This document shows positions 26,204-34,296 of a stretch of 64,000 nt of DNA, piece by piece. The number at the start of each line of letters is the position of its first letter. The first letter of the stretch is position 1. Below the pieces are notes generated by a model, which saw only the letters and a program-made list of their open reading frames with translations, was not told the DNA's origin and searched no databases. The stretch is taken from contig NZ_JBHFEI010000003.1 of the NCBI RefSeq assembly GCF_041928815.1, positions 1 through 64,000 on the forward strand, written 5' to 3'. The translations under genes and the position numbers were made by a program. The DNA comes from JBHFEI01 sp041928815. GTDB lineage: Bacteria; Pseudomonadota; Alphaproteobacteria; Rhizobiales; Rhizobiaceae.

Positions 26204-27226
26204 TCAGGCGCTGCGCCGGCCCCAGCGTTCGGCGATCGACAGGCAGGTCTGCCATGCCTCGACGCCGTCCGTCGTCCCGGTCGTGCGCAGCGAGCAGGCG
26301 GCGGCCGCATGGCCGAGCCAGATCGCATCCTCCAGCGCCCAGCTCTCGTGCAGGCCGTAGAGGAAGCCGGCGGCAAAGGCGTCGCCGGCGCCGTTCGGCC
26401 CGGCGACTGCCTCCGGCGGCACGGCGACGGAGGGAACGAAGGCGACCTGGCCGTCGCGCGTCACCGTCACCGCCCCGCTCGGGAAATGCACCGTCACGAG
26501 GCGCATCGCGCCGCGCAGGAGAACCTCGCGCGCGGCCTGCCTGACCGCGTCGAGATCGGTACGGCCGCCTTTCACCGTCTCGATTTCGGCCAGCGCGCCG
26601 ATCTCGCTGTCGTTGACGATCAGCGTGTCGAGATGGGGCAGGCAGGGATGGATGACCGCGCGAAGGCGCTCCGGCGGCAGCGTGCAGAGTTCGAGATTGG
26701 TTTCGAGCCCGGCCGCGCGCGCCGCCTTCAACACCGTCACCCAGCCGTTGGCATCCCCGTCCTGCGGCCCGTCCATCGTCCTGTGCACGCCGGGAATGCC
26801 GAGATGGAGGAAACGGCCGGAGGTTTCGGAGAAATCGAAATGTTCGGGTGCCAGCAGCGCCCCGACGCCGAGCTCGCTGATATGGGTGCGCAACCCGCTC
26901 GCCTTCGAGATGAAGGCTTCGGTGATGTTGCTCGTGGCGCCGGGGACGATGCGCATCTGGCGCGTGTCGATGCCGGCGGCCTTCGCCTCCGCGATCATCC
27001 GTTCGCCGGCGCTGTCCTCGCCGACGAGGCCGATCGTCTCCACCGGCACGTCCGGATCGAGCCGGCGCATGTCGATGCCGAGGTTGCAGGCCGAGCCGCC
27101 GCCGCGTTCCTCAAGCCCCCAGGTGATCGCCACCGAATCCTCGCGCGGCCAGGCGTCGATGATGCGGTTGCGGTCGAGGCACCAGGTCCCGGCGGTGACG
27201 AAACCGCGCTTGCGCTTTGCTGCCAT
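26204..27226 (-). CDS. PfkB-family sugar kinase
   Basis: A 340-residue ribokinase-family kinase. GGGSACNLGIDMRRL near residue 43 is the N-terminal substrate/lid motif; GPNGAGDAFAAGFLYGL near 290 is the C-terminal PfkB signature with the catalytic Asp. The start at 27226 has GGGAGA upstream. It lies next to the barrel protein at 27292. In the first cassette the corresponding kinase belongs to a different branch (ADP-dependent family, 131-1429). The substrate is unknown; a ketose produced by the cassette's dehydrogenases is likely. Confidence 0.9.
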   Translation of the reverse strand: MAAKRKRGFVTAGTWCLDRNRIIDAWPREDSVAITWGLEERGGGSACNLGIDMRRLDPDVPVETIGLVGEDSAGERMIAEAKAAGIDTRQMRIVPGATSNITEAFISKASGLRTHISELGVGALLAPEHFDFSETSGRFLHLGIPGVHRTMDGPQDGDANGWVTVLKAARAAGLETNLELCTLPPERLRAVIHPCLPHLDTLIVNDSEIGALAEIETVKGGRTDLDAVRQAAREVLLRGAMRLVTVHFPSGAVTVTRDGQVAFVPSVAVPPEAVAGPNGAGDAFAAGFLYGLHESWALEDAIWLGHAAAACSLRTTGTTDGVEAWQTCLSIAERWGRRSA

Positions 27227-27291
27227 GTCGATCTCCCGTCGGGGAACGCCGAGCCGTCGAACGGCCCGGCGCATCCCGATTGTTCCCGGCG

Positions 27292-28278
27292 TCAGTTGTA
27301 GTGCAGCACGGTCTCGGTGGTGACGAGATCGTCTTCCAAGCTGCGCATCGGCGTCTGGCCCTGCGCCTGCAACGCGCCGTGATAGGCCTTCACCGCTTCT
27401 TCCGGCGAGACGTCGCCGTCGGCGACCGCGCGCATCAGCTTGACCATCGCCAGCGGATCCTCGGCGAGGTTGATCTTGCGGCCGAAGAGGGCGACGCGGG
27501 CGCCGTATTTCTCCGCCTGGAAGATCAGCTCGAACGTGTCGCGCGCCGTGCCCGCGCCGCCGCCGAGCACACCGACGACAAGGCTCGGATCGTAGCTCGT
27601 CAGTTCGTCGAGCGCACGCGCGCCGTTGAACGGGATCTTCAGGAACTGCGGGCGCTGCGCCTTGGTCAGGCCGGCGATCGAGCGGCAGATGAAGTCGTTG
27701 ACGTAGAAGGGCACGTCTTCCTTGGCGATGCCGGTGTCGACATTCGGGTTGAAGACCTCGAGGAAATACTTGAAGCCGTTCTCGTCGGCATCCTCGACGA
27801 AGTCCATGAAATGGACCATCGACTCGTAGTCGGCGTCGAGATCGTTGTTGAAGGTGATCGAATAGAGGCCGAGATCGGTGTGGCGGCGGGTCGGCTTCAG
27901 CGAGGCGGTGCGGAACGGGCGCGAGGGCTTCTTCGAATAGCCCGCGCCGCGGCCGACCCAGATGTCGGTCGTGTCGTTGGCGCGGATCGCCGGCTTGACG
28001 CTGCTTTCGTCGAAGACGCCGTCGTCGACGAGGGCCTCCAGGTTGGAGGCCGAGACGAGCATGATGTCGACGATGTCCTGCCGCACCACCTTGGCGACAT
28101 TGGCGAGGAATTCCGGCCGGGTGCGGTAGCGCTCGAACGTGCCGTCCTTCTTCAGGTCCGGGCCGCAGGAGCGGATGCTCGGCCCCATGTCGCCATCCTT
28201 GGCGTCGGCGATGATGAAGTCGCTGCGCTTGTAGTTTCCGGAGCGGATACGGGCGAGCTTCGCGTCGTAGCGGGTCAT
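27292..28278 (-). CDS. Beta/alpha-barrel aldolase-like protein (copy 2)
   Basis: A 328-residue paralog of 1916-2932. Shared blocks include DFIIADAKDGD near residue 21, QDIVDIMLVSASNLEAL near 68, VKPAIRAND, TDLGLYSITFNNDL, EVFNPNVDTG, FLKIPFNGARALDEL with the candidate Schiff-base Lys, VGVLGGGAGTARDTFEL and LFGRKINLAEDPL. I do not recognise a characterised relative. Its position between a sugar kinase and SDRs suggests that it cleaves or rearranges a phosphorylated sugar. The two copies differ most in the segment after residue 30 (paralog 1 has a Pro/Arg-rich stretch), which may set substrate choice. Confidence 0.82.
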   Translation of the reverse strand: MTRYDAKLARIRSGNYKRSDFIIADAKDGDMGPSIRSCGPDLKKDGTFERYRTRPEFLANVAKVVRQDIVDIMLVSASNLEALVDDGVFDESSVKPAIRANDTTDIWVGRGAGYSKKPSRPFRTASLKPTRRHTDLGLYSITFNNDLDADYESMVHFMDFVEDADENGFKYFLEVFNPNVDTGIAKEDVPFYVNDFICRSIAGLTKAQRPQFLKIPFNGARALDELTSYDPSLVVGVLGGGAGTARDTFELIFQAEKYGARVALFGRKINLAEDPLAMVKLMRAVADGDVSPEEAVKAYHGALQAQGQTPMRSLEDDLVTTETVLHYN

Positions 28279-28342
28279 GAGGGGACGTCCTTTATGCGTC
28301 GGGAGGATGCGCCACGCGTCCGCCGCGTGGCGCCGGATAGCA

Positions 28343-29068
28343 TCAGTTGGCCATGAAGCCGCCGTCGACCGGCATGGCGATGCCGTTGATCATCGCCGCC
28401 TCGTCGGAAAGCAGGAAGAGGATGATCTCGGCGACGTCGTCGGGATCGGCGAAGCGCCCGACGGGGATGCGCGACAGCATGCCGGCGGATTTTGCCGGAT
28501 CGCTCCAGGCCTTCACCGCCATCGGGGTCAGCGTCACCGTCGGATTGACGGCGTTGACGCGGATGCCCTGCGGCGCGAGTTCCTTCGCCATCACCCGGGT
28601 CATCGCGTCGAGCGCGCCCTTGGAGGCGCAATAGGCGGCGTGGTCGGGAATGCCAAGGAAGGAGGCGACGGAGGAGACGTTGACGATCGCGCCCCTTGCG
28701 CCGGCCTTGATCCGCTCGCGCGCATATTCCTGCGCGACGATCATCGGCGCGCGGGTGTTGACGGCATAGAGCAGGTCGAAATTCTTCACCGTCACGTCGA
28801 GGAAGGATTCGAGCTCGGTCGTGCCGGCGCAGTTGACGAGGTAGTCGGCCGGCACCGCCTTCAGCGCGGCGGCGCGGGTCGCGTCCGGATCGGCGAGGTC
28901 GACGGCATGCGAGGTGCTGCCGATCTCCTTGTCGAGTTCCGCGAGATCGGCTGCGGACCGCGACAGCGCGATTACCTTCGCGCCGCGGCTTGCCAGCATG
29001 ACGGCGGTGGCGCGGCCGATGCCCTTGCCCGCGCCGGTGACGATGACGCTCTTGCCGGTGAAATCCAT
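28343..29068 (-). CDS. SDR oxidoreductase, L-xylulose reductase (DCXR)-like
   Basis: A 241-residue SDR. TGAGKGIG lies near residue 12, NCAGT near 82, the catalytic Ser in VNVSSVAS and Tyr-x3-Lys in YCASKGA. The C-terminal half (VNAVNPTVTLTPM, then WSDP, then IPVGRFA and ILFLLSD) lines up well with mammalian dicarbonyl/L-xylulose reductase, which interconverts xylitol and L-xylulose. GGGAGGAAG precedes ATG 29068. It is the counterpart of 7410-8138 in the first cassette. The actual substrate is inferred to be a polyol/ketose pair. Confidence 0.87.
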   Translation of the reverse strand: MDFTGKSVIVTGAGKGIGRATAVMLASRGAKVIALSRSAADLAELDKEIGSTSHAVDLADPDATRAAALKAVPADYLVNCAGTTELESFLDVTVKNFDLLYAVNTRAPMIVAQEYARERIKAGARGAIVNVSSVASFLGIPDHAAYCASKGALDAMTRVMAKELAPQGIRVNAVNPTVTLTPMAVKAWSDPAKSAGMLSRIPVGRFADPDDVAEIILFLLSDEAAMINGIAMPVDGGFMAN

Positions 29069-29081
29069 GTGTCTTCCTCCC

Positions 29082-29852
29082 TTACCAGCAGGTGAACCCG
29101 GCATCCGCCTTGACGGTGGCGCCGGTGATGAGGCTCGCCGCGTCCGAGGCGAGGAAATGCACGACCGAGGCGATCTCGTCCGGCTGGCCCATGCGCCCCA
29201 TCGGCGTGTCGCGCAGCCAGACGTCGAGCGTCGCCTCGTCGATCACGGCGCGGGTCATGGCGCTGTCGATATAGGTCGGCGCGACCGCGTTGACGCGCAC
29301 GCCCCGGCTCGCCCATTCGACGGCGAGCGAGGCGGTCAGGTGGTGCACGGCCGCCTTCGAGGCGTTGTAATAGGTTTGGAGTTGCGGGCGGTTGACGATA
29401 TAGCCGGACATCGAGCCAATATTGACGATCGCGCCGCGGCCCGCCTTCAGCATGTGGCGGCCGAAATCGCGGTTGGTCCAGAAGACGCCGTTGTAGTTGA
29501 CGTCGTTGACGCTGAGCCAGAGTTCGTCCGGCGTATCCTCGGCGGCGGTGCCCGAGCGGGCGATGCCGGCATTGGCGACGAGAACGTCGATGCGGCCGAA
29601 GGTGGCCGCGATCTCGTCGGCGGCGGCGCGCGTGCTCTCGGTTTTCGTCACGTCGGCGACGCGCGCCTCGACGGTGTAGCCCTTGGCGCGCAGCGTGTCG
29701 CGGCCCTCCTCGGCAAGGCCCGCCTCGCGGTCGATCACCACGATCGTCGCACCCGCCTCGGCCAGCGCCTCGGCGCAGGACAGCCCGATGCCGCGCCCGC
29801 CGCCGGTGACGACGGCGACGCGGCCGTCCATCCTGAACTTTTCGAAAAACAT
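29082..29852 (-). CDS. SDR-family oxidoreductase
   Basis: A 256-residue SDR with TGGGRGIG near residue 16, NAGIARSG near 92, catalytic Ser in NIGSMSGYI and Tyr-x3-Lys in YYNASKAA. It is the counterpart of the SDR fragment at 1-119. It sits 13 bases upstream (in transcription) of the DCXR-like gene and follows the ATPase gene. A role in polyol oxidation is likely from context. Confidence 0.9.
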   Translation of the reverse strand: MFFEKFRMDGRVAVVTGGGRGIGLSCAEALAEAGATIVVIDREAGLAEEGRDTLRAKGYTVEARVADVTKTESTRAAADEIAATFGRIDVLVANAGIARSGTAAEDTPDELWLSVNDVNYNGVFWTNRDFGRHMLKAGRGAIVNIGSMSGYIVNRPQLQTYYNASKAAVHHLTASLAVEWASRGVRVNAVAPTYIDSAMTRAVIDEATLDVWLRDTPMGRMGQPDEIASVVHFLASDAASLITGATVKADAGFTCW

Positions 29853-29909
29853 CGTCCTCTTCCCTTTATCCGTCGTCGTCGCGCGGCGTCCTCCCGCCGC
29901 GCCGTTCCG

Positions 29910-30971
29910 TCATATACGACGGGCGCTCGCCTTGTCGAAGAGATGCGCGCGGCCATGGTCGACTTTCAGCCGCAGCGTCTCGCCCGGCCGCGTGCCGATC
30001 CGGTCCTTGACGATGGCAACGATCGGGTCCTCGCCGAGGCGGGCGAAGATCTGCGTCTCCGACCCGGTTGGCTCGAGGACGGAGACGAAGGCTGGCAGGC
30101 CCTCCGGCGCGATCTCGATATGCTCGGGACGGATGCCGTAGGTCACCTCCTGCCCGACCTTCGCCGCCGTTTCCGGCAGCGGCAGCACGACGCCGTGCTG
30201 GCTGATGAACACCGGCCGGCCCTCGCGGCTCTCAACCTTGCCGTTGATGAAGTTCATCGAGGGCGAGCCGATGAAGCCGGCGACGAAGGTGTTGACCGGA
30301 CGGTCGTAGAGGTCGAGGGGGGCGCCGACCTGCTCGACGCGGCCGTCCTTCATCACCACGATCTTGTCGGCCATCGTCATGGCCTCGATCTGGTCGTGGG
30401 TGACGTAGATGGTCGTCGTCTTCAGCCGCTGGTGCAGTTCCTTGATCTCGACGCGCATGGCGACGCGCAGCTTCGCGTCGAGGTTCGACAGCGGCTCGTC
30501 GAAGAGGAACACCTGCGGGTCGCGCACGATGGCGCGCCCCATGGCGACGCGCTGGCGCTGGCCGCCGGAGAGCTGCTTCGGATAGCGATCGAGCAGCTTG
30601 CCGAGATCGAGGATCTCGGCGGCCTTCTTCACCTTCCGCTCGATCTCGTCCTTGGCCACGCCCTTGAGCCTCAACGAGAAGCTCATGTTCTCCGACACCT
30701 TCATGTGCGGATAGAGCGCGTAGTTCTGGAAGACCATGGCGATGTCGCGGTCCTTCGGCGGCTTGTTGTTCACCACCTTGCCGCCGATCGAGACGTCGCC
30801 GCCGGAAATCTCCTCGAGCCCGGCGATCATGCGCAGCAGCGTCGACTTCCCGCAGCCGGACGGGCCGACCAGGATGACGAACTCGCCGTCGGCGATGTCG
30901 ACGGAGACGCCGTGAATGACCTGAACGGCCCCGTATTTCTTGATGACGTTGCTGACCTTGACCTCGGCCAT
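29910..30971 (-). CDS. Sugar ABC transporter ATPase (MalK/UgpC-like)
   Basis: A 353-residue cytoplasmic ATPase: Walker A GPSGCGKST near residue 38, signature LSGGQRQR near 134, Walker B FLFDEP followed by SNLDAKLR, switch His in VTHDQIEAM, and a C-terminal TOBE region with GIRPEHIEI. It serves the permeases at 32355-34063 and binding protein at 34297. The polyol dehydrogenase gene lies between it and the permeases, which ties transport to catabolism. Confidence 0.95.
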   Translation of the reverse strand: MAEVKVSNVIKKYGAVQVIHGVSVDIADGEFVILVGPSGCGKSTLLRMIAGLEEISGGDVSIGGKVVNNKPPKDRDIAMVFQNYALYPHMKVSENMSFSLRLKGVAKDEIERKVKKAAEILDLGKLLDRYPKQLSGGQRQRVAMGRAIVRDPQVFLFDEPLSNLDAKLRVAMRVEIKELHQRLKTTTIYVTHDQIEAMTMADKIVVMKDGRVEQVGAPLDLYDRPVNTFVAGFIGSPSMNFINGKVESREGRPVFISQHGVVLPLPETAAKVGQEVTYGIRPEHIEIAPEGLPAFVSVLEPTGSETQIFARLGEDPIVAIVKDRIGTRPGETLRLKVDHGRAHLFDKASARRI

Positions 30972-30981
30972 GGCGGTTCTC

Positions 30982-32025
30982 CTACTGCGGCAGCTCGATC
31001 TGCATCTTCACCTGGCCGGCGGGCGCGCTCGCGGCGATCTCGAAAGCCTCGACGCTGTCCTTGAAGTCGAAGACGCGCGTGATCAGCGGCGCGACGTCGA
31101 TCGCGCCCGACGACAGCATGGCGACGCAGCGCGGGAAGACATGGGCGTAGCGGAAGACATGCTCGACGCGGGCTTCGCGCACCATGGCCTTGCCGAGATT
31201 GTAGGGGATGGTGTTGCCGGAGGCGCCGATATAGACGACGCAGCCACCGGGCGCGAGCGCGTCGAAGACGCCGAGCGCGGCCTTCTCGTTGCCGGAGCAT
31301 TCGAAGACGACGTCGACGCCCCAGTTGTCGGTCTCGGCGTTGATCCTCTCGACCAGATCGGTATGCCGCACGTTGATCGTCGAGATGGCGCCGAGGCTTT
31401 CGGCGATCTTCAGCTTGGTGTCGTCGACATCGGCGACGATGACGCGGGCGCAGCCGGCGCCTAGCGCCGCCAGCGCCGTCACGAGGCCGATCGGTCCGGC
31501 GCCGATGACGAGGCCGACATCGCCCGGCTTGATCTTCGCCTTGGTCGCGCCATGCACGCCGACGGCGAGCGGCTCGACCATGGCGGCGGCGGCGAACGAG
31601 ACGTTGTCCGGCAGCTTGAAGGTAAAGCCTTCGGGATGGACGACCGTCGGACGCAGCACGCCGTGGATCGGCGGCGTCGCCCAGAAGCGCACGGCCGGAT
31701 CGACATTGTACATGCCGAGGCGGGTCGCCTTGCTGTTCGGGTCGGGAATGCCCGGCTCCATGCAGACGCGGTCGCCGACCTTCAGCGTCGTGACGGCGGA
31801 TCCCGTCTCGATGACGGTGCCGGAGGCCTCGTGGCCGAGGATCATCGGCGCCTTCACCTGGAAGATGCCGCTGCCGCCATGGGTGTAGTAATGCACGTCC
31901 GAGCCGCAGATGCCGACCGTGTGCAGCTTGATGCGCACGTCGTGCGGTCCGACGCTTTCCTCCTGTTCGATGGGGAAGTCGCGCAGCGACAGGCGACCTT
32001 TTTCTTCGAGAACCAGCGATTCCAC
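30982..32025 (-). CDS. Zinc-family polyol dehydrogenase (xylitol/sorbitol dehydrogenase-like)
   Basis: A 347-residue medium-chain dehydrogenase of the sorbitol/xylitol dehydrogenase type. The catalytic zinc ligands are in GICGSDVHYYTHGG (Cys) and GHEASGTV (His, Glu); the NAD site is GAGPIGLV. The loop that usually holds four structural-zinc Cys lacks them (it reads EPGIPDPNSKATRLG), a loss seen in some sorbitol dehydrogenases. The start is taken as GTG 32025, preceded by AAGGAG; this gives the standard length, whereas an upstream ATG would add unrelated residues. It should oxidise an imported polyol to a ketose. Confidence 0.88.
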   Translation of the reverse strand: MESLVLEEKGRLSLRDFPIEQEESVGPHDVRIKLHTVGICGSDVHYYTHGGSGIFQVKAPMILGHEASGTVIETGSAVTTLKVGDRVCMEPGIPDPNSKATRLGMYNVDPAVRFWATPPIHGVLRPTVVHPEGFTFKLPDNVSFAAAAMVEPLAVGVHGATKAKIKPGDVGLVIGAGPIGLVTALAALGAGCARVIVADVDDTKLKIAESLGAISTINVRHTDLVERINAETDNWGVDVVFECSGNEKAALGVFDALAPGGCVVYIGASGNTIPYNLGKAMVREARVEHVFRYAHVFPRCVAMLSSGAIDVAPLITRVFDFKDSVEAFEIAASAPAGQVKMQIELPQ

Positions 32026-32110
32026 GTTTGAGCTCCTTGGGTGCGCGGGCTTTGCCACCCGCGAGAGGGCACGGGCGCTCTGCGCCCGCAAAAGGGATTG
32101 TGTCCGCCCG

Positions 32111-32350
32111 TCAGCCGCGCGAGACGATCAGGACCGCGAGCGCCACCGAGAGAACCGTCGCAATGTAGAGCGACAGGGACTGTTCGAGGAAGCGCATCCA
32201 GAACAGGTGGATGGCGATGAAGCAGACCACGCCGATGAAGCCGCGGTCGAAGGCGTTGGTGTGGATCGGCAGGAAGCCGCGGCGCTCCGGCTTGATCGCC
32301 TTCGCTTCCTCGTCCTCGGCGTCCAGGTCGACGATCGGGGGGTGATCCAT
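32111..32350 (-). CDS. Small membrane protein of the sugar ABC transporter locus
   Basis: A 79-residue protein with an acidic N-terminus (about 25 residues), then two hydrophobic segments at roughly residues 38-54 and 61-77. It sits four bases after the permease gene and before the polyol dehydrogenase, in the same direction. Glycerol ABC importers of rhizobia have a comparable small membrane subunit of unknown role, so this may be an accessory subunit of the importer. No family name can be given with confidence. Confidence 0.7.
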   Translation of the reverse strand: MDHPPIVDLDAEDEEAKAIKPERRGFLPIHTNAFDRGFIGVVCFIAIHLFWMRFLEQSLSLYIATVLSVALAVLIVSRG

Positions 32351-32354
32351 GGCT

Positions 32355-33182
32355 CTACTCCTTCACGGCGCCGAAGGTGAGCCCGGCGACGATGTGGCGC
32401 TGGACCACGCCGAGCACCACGAGCGCCGGCAGCAGGGTCAGCATCGAGGTCGCGGCCATTTGGCCCCAGTTGGTGCCCGTCGTCGAGACATATTCGGCAA
32501 GGACGGTGGTGATGGTGCGGGCCTCCACGCTCGTCAGCGTCGCGGCGAGCAGGTACTCGTTCCAGGCGAAGATCCAGGTGAGGATCATCGTCACCGCGAG
32601 GCCCGGACGGGCGAGCGGGAAGACGACCTTGGTGATCACCTGGAAGGTGTTGGCGCCGTCGACCGTCGCCGCCTCGTCGAGCTCGACCGGGATGGCATCG
32701 ACGATCGAGCGCAGCGTCCAGATGGCGAAGGGCAGGTTGAAGACGCAATAGAGCAGGATGAGGCCGATGCGCGTGTCGAACAGCTTCCAGTCGCCGATGA
32801 CGAAGACCTGGGTGTAGAGCAGGAACAGCGGCAGCAGGAAGACGGCCGGCGGCGCCATGCGGTTGGTGATCGTCCAGAAGAACACGTTCTCCTTGCCCTG
32901 CAGCTTGTAGCGCGACAGCGCGTAGGTGGCGAGGAAGGCGAGCACGGTGACGAGGATCGCGTTCGACGTGGCGATGACGATCGAGTTGGTCATGAAGCGC
33001 TGGAAGCTCGGATTGGCGAGCGCGCCGGTGTAGTTTTCCCAGTAGATCGAGGTGAGCCAGACGCTCGGGATGCTGAACAGCTCGTTGCGGCTCTTCGCCG
33101 AGATGACGAACATCCAGTAGATCGGGAAGAGCGTGACGAAGCTGGAGACGATCCAGAACAGGACGATGGCGAGACGGCGCAT
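32355..33182 (-). CDS. Sugar ABC transporter permease (MalG/UgpE-like)
   Basis: A 275-residue inner-membrane permease with about six membrane segments. The coupling EAA loop reads ELDEAATVDGANTF near residue 175. ATG 33182 follows AGGAGG and overlaps the stop of the partner permease (TAATG). A longer in-frame start is not needed. Confidence 0.93.
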   Translation of the reverse strand: MRRLAIVLFWIVSSFVTLFPIYWMFVISAKSRNELFSIPSVWLTSIYWENYTGALANPSFQRFMTNSIVIATSNAILVTVLAFLATYALSRYKLQGKENVFFWTITNRMAPPAVFLLPLFLLYTQVFVIGDWKLFDTRIGLILLYCVFNLPFAIWTLRSIVDAIPVELDEAATVDGANTFQVITKVVFPLARPGLAVTMILTWIFAWNEYLLAATLTSVEARTITTVLAEYVSTTGTNWGQMAATSMLTLLPALVVLGVVQRHIVAGLTFGAVKE

Positions 33183-34063
33183 TATTCGGGCCTCCTGAGA
33201 TCGCGGCGGGCGACCAGACCGGCATAGAGCAGCCAGCACATGACGATGGTGAGGTAGAGGACGATCAGCGACATGGCGCCGCCATAGCCGTAGTCGGTCT
33301 TTGGGAAGACGACGCGCCAGATGTGCAGGCCGATATAGCGGGTGGCCGAGCCCGGTCCGCCGCCGGTGAGCAGCCAGATCTCGTCGACGGTGCGCAGCGC
33401 GTCCATCAGGCGGATGAAGACGGTGGCGAGGATGGTCGGCTTCAGCAGCGGCAGCGTGACGTGCCAGAAGATCTGCAAGCGGTTGGCGCCGTCGATCTGC
33501 GCCTGCTCGAAGGGTTCCTTGGGCATGGACGACAGGGCGGCGAGCATCGTCAGCGTCACGAGCGGCGTCCAGTGCCAGATGTCCATGACGACGGTGGCGA
33601 GGAAGGCCTGGTCGGCATAGCGGCCGATGTTGAGATCGAAGCCGAAATAGGTACGCATGATGTAGGGCAGCGGACCGATGCCGGGGGTGGTCAGAAGGCG
33701 CCAGGTGGCGCCGACGGCGATCGGCGCGACGACGAGCGGCAGGGTATGGATCGTGCGGAAGAAGCCCTTGCCGGGGAAATCCTTCATGAAGAGCTGGGCA
33801 AGCAGGTAGCCGAGGATGATCTGGCTGACAACGGCGAAGATGCCGAATTTCAGCGTCACCCAGAGCGAGTTGAGGAACTGGGGATCGAAGACGAGACGGC
33901 GGAAATTCTCGACGCCGTTATACTGCATCGTCGGATCGGCGGCGAAGCTGTTCCACTGGCTGAAGGCAACCACGAGGACGTAGAGGAAGGGCAGCACGCC
34001 GAAGATGAAGAGGATGATGATGGTCGGCGCCAGCATCAGCCAGCCGATTGTGGATGATCGCAT
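33182..34063 (-). CDS. Sugar ABC transporter permease (MalF/UgpA-like)
   Basis: A 293-residue inner-membrane permease. The first membrane segment starts at residue 7 (GWLMLAPTIIILFIF), and the coupling loop is PFEQAQIDGANRLQIFW near residue 195. GGAGGA precedes ATG 34063. It follows the binding-protein gene after a 233-base gap containing a strong hairpin. Confidence 0.93.
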   Translation of the reverse strand: MRSSTIGWLMLAPTIIILFIFGVLPFLYVLVVAFSQWNSFAADPTMQYNGVENFRRLVFDPQFLNSLWVTLKFGIFAVVSQIILGYLLAQLFMKDFPGKGFFRTIHTLPLVVAPIAVGATWRLLTTPGIGPLPYIMRTYFGFDLNIGRYADQAFLATVVMDIWHWTPLVTLTMLAALSSMPKEPFEQAQIDGANRLQIFWHVTLPLLKPTILATVFIRLMDALRTVDEIWLLTGGGPGSATRYIGLHIWRVVFPKTDYGYGGAMSLIVLYLTIVMCWLLYAGLVARRDLRRPE

Positions 34064-34249
34064 TCCAATGTCCTCCGCACACGGTCGCCGGAAAGAGCGT
34101 CTGGATGCCGCTTTGGCGGAGGGCCGGCGCGCCTTGTCGGCGGATGCGGTCCCGCGGCCATCATGGCATCGGATGGGAAACATGTCGGCGCTTCGCCGCC
34201 CCCCGACGGCGCGTGGCGCGCCCGGCCGCAGCAGGCTTGTTCCGACGAT

Positions 34250-34275
34250 GCCGCCGCGCATTCCTGCGCGGCGGC
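34250..34275 (-). terminator. Intercistronic hairpin after the binding-protein gene
   Basis: Perfect 11-bp stem GCCGCCGCGCA/TGCGCGGCGGC with a four-base loop, 21 bases after the binding-protein stop on the transcribed (minus) strand. It is the third binding-protein gene in this window with such a hairpin before the permeases (others at 4436 and 12612). Confidence 0.65.
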
Positions 34276-34296
34276 GATCAGCGTGGACTGGGAGGT

